From NCBI GenBank assembly GCA_900618425.1, contig UZAN01043395.1, forward strand, positions 2,027 to 41,727: DNA of 39,701 bases, given 5' to 3'. The translations under genes were made by a program, and so were the position numbers. The notes below the pieces were generated by a model. It was not told where the DNA came from. It saw only the letters and a program-made list of their open reading frames with translations, and ran no database searches. The stretch comes from Echinostoma caproni (Eukaryota > Platyhelminthes > Trematoda > Plagiorchiida > Echinostomatidae). Every line of letters begins with the position of its first letter. Position 1 is the first letter of the stretch. Below are positions 31,522-39,701 of the stretch, one piece after another.

Positions 31522-33644
31522 CCTGGGTTCGGAAACAAGGTTATTGTGACGGAAATATACTTCCCGGGTACAATTGTATGAACGAATTGACAAAAGATTG
31601 CCGGATACGCATGCCTGACGAGAGGCGAGAGTCGCGAAACCGGTCGTGTGCTTCCAGGGAAATTTTGTCTAGTCAATCGTATACTACAAAGGGAATGCAC
31701 CTGAAAGGAACAAAACACAGTAGCTGTTTCAACGAGGCTGCAATCAAACTGATTTGCTTTTGAGCATCTTCTTGTGGATAAACCTAGATTAACAGCTCAT
31801 CTGTATCTACTGGAAAAAATAACAACCACAGAAATGACCTGCGCGTGGTTTCTCGTCCTCACGCGGTGGCAACGGACAAAGTTCGATTTGTTTGTGTGTA
31901 AACAGGTTTTCCCGATGCCCAAATATACAATCTAATCTCATACTAATCCGGCTTAAGCCGATGAGATGAGGAAGTTAGACACAGACGAACAGAGGAATGC
32001 CCGTGTCAGTAAGGGGAATCATTTTGAGCGGTTCTTAAGGGAGAACCACACACACACACACACACACAGAAACAAACACTGATTAATCAGTCAAGTACAT
32101 TGATGAAGATGCACCAGGAACGACATTCGATGCAAAGTAAATTTCATGGGTAACATAATATCAAATACACACACACGCATACATGCAAGCCGAGGTGGAT
32201 GTTTGACGCCAGCCTGAAAGGATTTCGCTCGGAGAAGCTCACCACTGAAACCAGGTGAGACGAATGATTTGGTTGGTATCAGACGCTTCATGACGATTTC
32301 CCGCGACAGTGGTGAAATACGTTTTAAGCATTTATCCTATACGAGTCAAATGTTGGCCCAGTATCATCATCGCTTGAACGTTTTCCATTCAGAATTTCCC
32401 ACATGATGCATCGTTCCACAACTGATTCTCCTGTGATGATTCACTTCGGACACTTTAGCAGCATTGGACTCGGAATTTATCCTGCTCCTATGCTGGCTCA
32501 AAAATCACACGGCCAATAGGATTTATTTATCGATCGGTTGGATAGTTCAGCCGTAACAAGGGATCTGGTGCTTGCCTAGCTAATCCGAGCGAGACCTTGT
32601 CTACAGCCGCGAGTCTTTAACAGACCCAGTGGACTTTGACTGTACAGCAGGAGTACCATCACCACACGGATGAACTGCACGTGACAACAAGATCAGCACA
32701 AAAAGTAGAAGACAATATGAAATGATAGAGCAATCGGATTATCGTACTATCCACATGGGAACATTAGATCTTAAATTTCATTTCGGACATCTTAAGATGA
32801 AAAAGTTATAGAAATAAGAAGACTAGGGGAAATGAGTGATTTCGCAAATTTGATTTCACGTTCAACTCAATTCACTGTTTACCATACTCGCAGATAGTTT
32901 ATAGATGTGTTTATTTGCTGGTCGTTCCCATGAATGGGAACCCACTTTTTCCCTGAGACAGAAAAAAACGAGAAATAACAGACAACTTGTTGCACACAAT
33001 ACCGATCATCAATATTATTACTGCTCCAATCGAAACAAAATGGGTCATAATAGAACAATGCAAATTAACGTCCTCGGTGTAATCACCAGGCAGCTGAATT
33101 TGCATGTACCAGTTGAAAAATGACCTTGACTTGTCGATCGTGTGACTGTCAGAACAGAATAACATGGCTTTGCCATTACTGTTTTAGGGATTGACGAATT
33201 ACCGTGTTGTTTGATTCCTCTGCACCCAAACAGACCTCCCTAACTAGATCACAAAAGAGTTACGCTGCATCGGGACCGAGAAAAAATACTGAAAGATAAA
33301 TCCTGTTATTGTAATGAAACATTCTGGTTCAAACTGTCCCTTGGGCAATTTATCAAATTAGAGTAAAACAACGGATATCGAAGCAGCTTGAAAAAGGTGA
33401 AAGAACTAGATGGAACTTTCGGACAAATCGAAGTTCATTGGTTGTTCAGAGCATACAACATGAAAGCAAGACTAGGGTTGACAACGGATGCGTGTGAATG
33501 TGCACGTTTACACGCAACGGTGGCTAGGTTTTATCTACTTTGAAATTCTTACAACTAACAGTGTATACAGTTTCCATTCTAAGAAGAGTGGCAAATGTAA
33601 AGCTTATCGTTTCGAAAACGGGACGTAGACTCTTCATGTTTTAT
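31522..33644. other. Unassigned stretch with (CA)n
   Basis: No gene seen. A CA run lies at about 32049-32068 and short CA-rich bits at 32168-32177. ORFs are below 85 codons. Confidence 0.35.
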
Positions 33645-34110
33645 AGAAGGAATTCGTCGTGTAAACTGCGAGTGAAGCGTGAACTGAAAAGATATGAAAT
33701 AGTGCACACCTGTTTTGGCAGTACAAATCCATCGACCCAACCGGAATTTGCAACCGGGACCTCATAAGCAGAACACAAACATGCTACTTATTTAGCCTCT
33801 GAGTAGTAGTAGCGTGGTTGCAAAAGGCTCCAACAAAGTCATAACCCCGGACGCTATTGCTCAGTTGAGCGCAGTTCGACACCCACAAGAAGCTCGCAAA
33901 GACGGATTGTACTAAATCGTGTAAGTGGAAAATAATAACGGTGTGAGCAATTTCCAGGTCACCAAATGGGTAGCATGCTTGTGTTCTACATGTGAGGTCC
34001 CGGATTCGATCCCCAATTGGGTCGGTGGATTCATGCTGCTGATGAAATCCAATCAGGTCAAAACAGCTATCCAATTCACTCTTCGTTTTCTCTATACACG
34101 ACGAATTCCG
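33645..34110 (+). mobile_element. Head-to-head tRNA-like inverted pair, type 1
   Basis: The left arm (33645-33805, minus) has the outer end GGAATTCGTCGTGTA, GTGAAGCGTGAACTGAAAAG, and ATCGACCCAA..GG beside a damaged B box. The right arm (33955-34110, plus) has a GGTCACCAAATGGGTAGCATG head, GGATTCGATCC as B box (34002-34012), CAATTGGGTCGGT and the outer end CTATACACGACGAATTCC. The spacer (about 33806-33954) shares AAGTCATAACCCCGGA, CCCACAAGAAGCTCGCAAAGA and TTGTACTAAATCGTG with 18880-18985. The left arm has lost about 25 bp in its middle relative to the copy at 18651-19192. Confidence 0.8.
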
Positions 34111-35744
34111 CCTATCGAATTGAATCAAATCCTCTATTACTCTCATATTTTCAAGTTTTATTTTACTTTGAGTATTGTGCCTGTGAGCAGTCTCTGTTTG
34201 ATCGCTGCACGGTTGATTACAGTTGATTGCACATTTGGCAGAGCAGTAAAATAATGCACATTCGTACTGTTCTAATCTCAGTTTGATCAAAATATTAGGT
34301 AAATAAAAACTGGTGTGCACAATGTATCTCGGATCGTTTTGTTCTATCTGTGCATAAACGTGGTGCTGTTTAGATAACCTTGAATATTGTGCGTGATCAA
34401 ATACTGGATCGTGGCAGGAACCATCGTGAAAAAATTCGTTTCAGATAGACCAGGACTAGTCGAGGACTTGTTCGAGCATGGCAAAGACCTACCCTAATTC
34501 GTTACTGGGAACGTAGCAGTAGACTGAAAACATTCGACCTCTGACTTATGAGTTTGTCAACACGGAAGCGAATACAGTATCTCGGGTGATTAAATTAAAA
34601 CGAAACGATGTGTGTTGCAACGCTGTAGGAATGCATAACTGGAACGGGTGCACATGTTTCCCCCATGACACTGATTGGAGGGCGGTGATCACCATTTATA
34701 TGGGGACCATTTACATTAATTTTATATACAGCAGGCAACACTACTATTCGACGAAAACACTGGTAGCTAAACAGACATAAGGCTTTGAGGATCAAATAGA
34801 CAAGCAAGACAACGAATGCCCAGTCACGATATGTGTGCGTTTTCAACTAGAAGCTATCATCACTGTTATTTTGAACAAATATATGTTTTTCAAAATGAAC
34901 TCATTAGCGTGGTTGACTTAGACTAATAGGTGAAAAGACTGGTGAATCGGTTTAACTCTGCAAAAGAAAATATCTATTATCCGAAATCTGCAATTATGTT
35001 ATGTCCAGACGAAACAGTGGAAGCCGAATTACACAACTAGTATCAACTTAGCTTTATACAGTCGATGTGACACTAGTAATTATCGGGGGGAAAACGAGAC
35101 AAAGGTTGTCGTGGTTACCAACACATTCATGTGTATGTGTGGCGTTGATTGTAGAACGCAATACGTTTCTATCCACGAGAAAGACGATCATTACCATTGA
35201 AAGTTCAATGTGGTTCCGAGTCAATCATAAGCTCGATTCACTTAGCAGACACAAAATGAGAAAGCTCTCAGCGAAGTATTCATCATCATTTGTAAAATTT
35301 CACTAAATATACCAACAAATGTAGGAATTCGTTAACTGGCTATTACCGAGGCTGACGATTTGATGAAAGTCGGTTTTGCTCCAAGAAAACTGAATTGGTC
35401 TGCATCTTTTCGCCCAAACTCCACGTGTCGTCGAGGTTCTCACATTAGTTCTGTCGCTTTCTGTTTTTGGCCATATTTGCCGTTGAACTAACTAGCACGA
35501 AGAAAATGCTCTGGGCTTCTTTTTTGTTTGATCTGTTGCCCAGTCACGACATGGCCCCTTTTGGATGAATCATTCAAATTTAAATTCAAATTTTTTCAAA
35601 TTTTAATAAGGAAAAAACTTACAAAGACTTTGCTCATCAAATCCCATAGGGTTATTACGCGTTGGGTTCTGAACACGATTTACAAGATCACAGTTAATCC
35701 ATGTACTTAAAAGTGTAATGGAATGTTTGTGACGAGCACAGGAG
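34111..35744. other. Unassigned stretch
   Basis: AT-rich; no gene or repeat recognised. GCCCAGTCACGA occurs twice (about 34818 and 35538), which looks coincidental. Confidence 0.35.
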
Positions 35745-36400
35745 AATCTATAATGAAGTTGGGTGTTGAAACATAATGTTTGCCAGAGCATCATCAAGCT
35801 GACGCTTGAAAGAGACTAATGTTGGCACACAGACCACGTGAGGTGGTAGAGAGTTCCACGTGCTGCACCTTCTGGCTGCAAACGAATGGCGTCTGCAGTC
35901 GAGACGGCTCTTTTGGAGTGTCAACTTCAATGGGTGCCCTCTGAGATGAATAAGGGTTGACAGAAACAAAAGAGATCTACATGGATTGTTAGGCTGTTAG
36001 AAAATCCGATACAGTTAGATTATATCAACTCTGATTTGAATATTTTGAGACGAATATAGCCCCAAGAGCTGTAATCTTTCGCCACAGATCTTGGAATGTA
36101 GACCTTTGATCATTTTGGTAGCTATTCTCTGCGGACGTTCGAACGCCTTCCAATCTCGCTGCAGCCATGGGTTCAGGCCTACATTGAGTACTCGGTGTAT
36201 GGACGGATATATGTGGCTAACAGACGTGGCAACAAAGCCAGCTCAAACGATCCAAAACACGTTTGAGCAGTCCAACCTGTTTTACCGCCATGGATGATGC
36301 CCTGGAACAGTTTGAGTAGCAAGTCAAGTCTGTGCGAATGAATACTTCCAGATCTTTCTTGGATGGAACTTGAGGCCTCCGTCCACCCAAGTTGGGCAAC
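35745..36400 (-). mobile_element. LINE family A copy, thumb and C-terminus
   Basis: Second family A copy. From the right: KKDLEVFIRTDLTCYSNCS and AVKQVGLLKRVL (36217-36399; family 'KDLGV.+..D...s..c......a...lG.i+R'). Next is IRPYTEYSM, then after a shift NPWLQRDWKAFERPQRIATK, MIKGLHSKICGERLQLLGLY, and finally (35748-35969) LRGHPLKLTLQKSRLDCRRH, WNSLPPHVVCVPTLVSFKRQ. This C-terminus is collinear with 11150-11390. The palm domain is missing, so it is 5' truncated near 36400. Several frameshifts. Confidence 0.82.
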
Positions 36401-39120
36401 TTCTCGTCTTTATCTTTCGGTGCATGCGACTGAAGGCCGATCCCGAACAGCGAACCAGGAAAAAACGGTTTCCTTCCCGCTGAAACAATAAATTCCTGTC
36501 GTACGAGAACTTTATTAGATTATCGTTCAGTGTTCGATCAAAGCACGTTTTTGCATCCCGAATGTGCGAAGGTTTCATCATTTTTGTACTAGTAAATCAT
36601 ACAATCGATCAATAACAGTTGCCGTCCCAATACTGAAGCCTCCATTCCTAACCCTTCAGTTTCCACACATTGTACATATGTGATTTTGACGTAGGCGGAA
36701 TGTTATTTTAACAAACCTCAGATGTACGATAACTATCGTGGAGAATTAATTTATACCACAAATAAAGATCCCATTGAGTTTGGGAATTTTTTCGGTTTTC
36801 ATAGTAAACAGTTCATTAGGTTAAACAATTGTTAATATGTTTCAAACAAAACAACAGGGAGTGATGAATAAGCTCGTTTTTAGAGATTCGTGTTCATGCT
36901 AATACATCTAAATGTACATCACTATTTGGGATTACAACTTTTGTAGGAAAATGAAGTCAAATAAAAATGATTTCATCATGGGACCAGGAATCGGGTTCAC
37001 CACGAACATGTTTGTGTGTCTACTCATCCGATCATCTAGATTGATGGTGATACGGTGTGTGTGTGTGTGTGGACTTGAGCCAGGGAAACTTCAACACTTG
37101 CACACTTTGTTTTCGGGCAAAGAGATAGGGGTTGTGCAGACGAATGCCCACCGCTTCTTCTGTAGCCAGCATCCAACAGCGAACCTGCCTCGATAATCGG
37201 CGGTGATCTTTATACAGGGGTCGAAAAGCCTCGGATCCGTGATTTGTTTCAGCTAGGTGTGAAACCGCTGTTTGATGAATCGTTCTCCTGCGTAACGAAA
37301 CCCTATGAATTGATGACGGTAGTAAACATTTTCAAAACCAATCTCCAGGAAAATTCAGATAGCCTCCGAAAGTCTCAGTATGATCGGGGGTGGGTGTCTA
37401 GGGTTTCGGTTGGTCCCCATTCCCTTGCACCTAGCAAAATGCTTCCATACGACCAAGCGTCTCTAATAGCCTCTGCTGAGAACGTTACCACGTTCTCGTG
37501 GTGGTGTTTCCCACCAAAGTGAGAGAACGAAAAGCCGAAATCCGGGGCTATAACCGGGTTGATGGACCACGGGTACCTCACCTAGGAGAGTTGGCCAAAA
37601 ACCCTGATTCCAAGCCAACCACGAGAAGGCGTACAAACCACAAACACAACTTCCTGGTTGTGGCGGTGATTACCGGCTCGATTGGGCATCAAGGTGTACT
37701 TGACATCTTGGACGTTTGACCCCGTCCAAAGGGCGTAGGATCCAATGAACTGAACACCAGTCCCCAATTGATTGCGGTTGTCGTACACCGCCCCGCTGCC
37801 TTGCGGGTTAGACTTTGGTTAGCCAAAGGCTCCATTTGTGAATTCCTCACGAAAATTCACCTGCCTTGGCCTGAGCAATCTGGCGGTATTCAGCTCACAT
37901 ACAAATCGAAGAATTTTTTTCTTTTTTCATAAAAATTATTCTACTATGATTTGTTTGGCACACAGTCTGGCGACTCAGACGTGAGTAAAAAATGTATATA
38001 AATATATAAAATTCACATAACTGGGAGTATAACACGATTACATTTGACCTTGAAGTTTGCGTGCAAACGAATGCCACGGAACATCCAAGTTCACATTTAA
38101 CGCTCCCGATTGAATGTATTGTTTTGCGTCCGGCACCACATGTAGCACCAGTTGTAAATCACCAATTCGTTGTCTATTGAACTTCTTTTACTGAAGTCAA
38201 ACATGATTAAATTCGTCTCTACCTTATCGGCAAAAAAAACATTTTGAGTAACAAGCTGTTTGAGGTGCCTAAATGTATCGTAAAATGTATATATTTTTCT
38301 ATAAGACAAGTCTGAAAAACAGCGTAGACAGATCCGGTTTTTCTTTCCTCTTCATCAGGCCAATATAGTAAACAATGGAACATGTAGACAAGACATAAGT
38401 GCATGAGCATAGTTTAGAAAAATATGTTCAATTTATTGATGATTCAGATTGTCATAGACAAGTATGCAAGATGGGATAGTGCGTATGATAAGTAGACAAA
38501 CTTTGTTTGTTACGTTTGTATTTCAAACTGTCTAGTCTCGGACTTGTTGCCCGCTAGCAAAGTAGAACAACCGTACCATCAAGGTAGGATAGATTTATTA
38601 CGACTCATTTGCCATCAATCCTGTCATGCGTTTGTTAAACAATGCGGCAATAGCAGCCAATAAGGATCGAGCCCAAGTCAACCAGCAGTATGGGCATGGA
38701 CAGGTGCGTGAATTGATTGATCTGAAAAGATACAATCAATCGATAACGTCTGTCAAACGAGAAAATTAACAATGCACAGATTGACAGAACGTACGCACTT
38801 AAGTTGTAGACACGTATGCAACAGTCTTGACTCAAGTTTTATCAATTACCGGATTTCTGAAAGGCTATAATCTGAAGTGTTCATGGAAAGATCAAAACCC
38901 ATCGGGGAAAATTGAAATCACACTTGGGCACCAATCACGCGTCTGTACATCACATAGCTGACCTATTATTATTCGGTTATCCCAACAAGCTTACTACGGC
39001 ATACAGTCACAATAGACAGTGTGCAAGTGGTATGCACATTTTTGACCGAATTGGAGTTTCAGGTATGACCTATGATCTGATCCCATGGAACACAAGATGC
39101 TCAGAAACACAGGAGCAGTG
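36401..39120. other. Unassigned stretch with GC-richer block
   Basis: No gene identified. A (GT)n run lies at 37052-37071. The segment 37100-37860 is noticeably less AT-rich and carries overlapping ORFs on both strands (for example 37244-37522 plus, with GWVSRVSVGPHSLAPSKMLP). It could be old coding or retroelement DNA, but I recognise no family. A hairpin pairs CGTTCTC (37491-37497) with GAGAACG (37523-37529), with an inner TGGTGG/CCACCA stem. Confidence 0.35.
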
Positions 39121-39130
39121 TACGCATGCG

Positions 39131-39141
39131 GGTTCGAATCC
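39131..39141 (+). promoter_or_regulatory. Isolated Pol III B box, possible tRNA-like relic
   Basis: GGTTCGAATCC matches the B-box consensus and is followed by CCGATAGGGTCATG, similar to CCCAGTTGGGTCGAT after the B box of type 1 arms. The upstream A-box part is not recognisable, so this is at most a badly eroded arm. Confidence 0.4.
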
Positions 39142-39302
39142 CCGATAGGGTCATGTTCGCTGGGTTACAACTAAAAAAACTTGCGTGGCCTTCGAAATTA
39201 GCCGCGCGGTCCGTTATATCGTAGGACTCGGAACTATACGATCACTCTTCGCTGGATTTATCTGGGATACACGTCCTTCGTTGCCATAGAAACGTTGTGT
39301 GA

Positions 39303-39701
39303 NTCATCTTAAATTCCATGAAATACTGTGCCGTTTTCATGAAGCAACTTCAAACTTCTGGCCACCGGATTTTACCTTCTTTTGGCAAATCTGTTGGTAA
39401 AAGGGAGAGAAAACTTTACGGAAATCTCCAAACATTTCCCAGAAAACACAGAGCTGCATGGCAGGTCGCACTACGCAAACGATCAGTTTCAGACATCTGC
39501 ATTCCAGCAGTCATCAGTGGAAATGTGCACTCCCTGCTTGGCAACATGACAGAAGTAATAGATATGACAAGGAGACGTGAATATTCGAAGGTTGGAGTCG
39601 TAATGCTTCAGGAAACCCGGCTCCACAACAAAATTGATGAAAACGTGGTCAAAATTGACAATTTTTCCATCTGCCGAGTTGACCGACCCGTTCCGGTTCA
39701 C
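39303..39701 (+). mobile_element. LINE family B copy, endonuclease N-terminus, cut by window edge
   Basis: A single frame is open from 39303 to the window end (first Met at 39318, 128 codons, no stop), following an in-frame TGA at 39300-39302. It reads KHRAAWQVALRKRSVSDICI, ISGNVHSLLGNMTEVIDMT, VVMLQETRLHNKIDENVV and FSICRVDRPVP. The asparagine in GNVHSL and the glutamate in QETRL are the first two active-site positions of APE-type LINE endonucleases, and both are present. It is collinear with the minus copy at 5840-6000 and free of frameshifts, so it is the least damaged family B sequence here. Whether the rest is intact lies outside the window. The base at 39303 is N. Confidence 0.85.

Noticed and set aside
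33784..34320. 178-codon minus-strand ORF
   Set aside because: Runs through the tRNA-like inverted pair; a by-product of the repeat rather than coding sequence.
35539..35550. CCCAGTCACGAC as vector sequence
   Set aside because: Twelve bases match a common sequencing-primer site, but flanks are not vector and a near copy occurs at 34818. Chance match.
1..39701. CRISPR array, prophage, operon or bacterial regulatory sites
   Set aside because: No spaced direct repeats, no tightly packed ORFs and no bacterial-type genes; the window is eukaryotic.

Overview
This window looks like repeat-rich, gene-poor nuclear DNA from a eukaryote, most likely a flatworm and probably a digenean trematode. The assignment rests on the mix of CR1-like non-LTR retrotransposons, Penelope-like elements (PLEs) with a GIY-YIG endonuclease, tRNA-derived short elements, and a hammerhead-ribozyme-bearing SINE-like repeat of the sort known from schistosomes. 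No bacterial gene organisation is present: there are no operons, no ribosome binding sites and no long ORFs. I found no host protein-coding gene, rRNA gene or intact tRNA gene that I could defend. Nearly every recognisable coding stretch is a decayed mobile-element fragment.

Layout. LINE family B (CR1/L2-like; endonuclease then reverse transcriptase (RT), YADD-type) has five copies: about 110-770 (-), 3720-6050 (-, near full length), 25085-25497 (+, internally deleted), 27860-28640 (-), and 39303-39701 (+, endonuclease N-terminus, running off the window). LINE family A (a second CR1-like type) has two: about 11090-13750 (-, almost full length) and 35745-36400 (-). LINE family C (RTE-like) has one at about 21400-22070 (-). 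PLE remnants lie at 7440-8150 (+) and 31240-31521 (+).

Short elements. Four loci carry an unusual arrangement: two tRNA-like sequences head to head, as an inverted pair around a spacer that is itself conserved between copies. These are 15178-15642 and 22279-22763 (type 2), and 18651-19192 and 33645-34110 (type 1). Single or half copies occur at 14128-14196 (-) and 27505-27710 (+), with a possible one at 39131-39141 (+). A different tRNA-like SINE with a simple-repeat tail lies at 9241-9345 (-). A SINE-like repeat at 2290-2470 (+) contains a nearly canonical type I hammerhead ribozyme with one core substitution. A separate PLE-associated-looking repeat forms another inverted pair at 28705-28825 (-) and 29150-29256 (+).

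How the parts relate. The LINEs and PLEs are the autonomous type, here dead. The tRNA-like elements are non-autonomous and Pol III-promoter based. The remaining blocks are AT-rich DNA with microsatellites and short random ORFs. The strongest lead for something undescribed is the discrete, about 450-550 bp, palindromic two-headed tRNA-like element.
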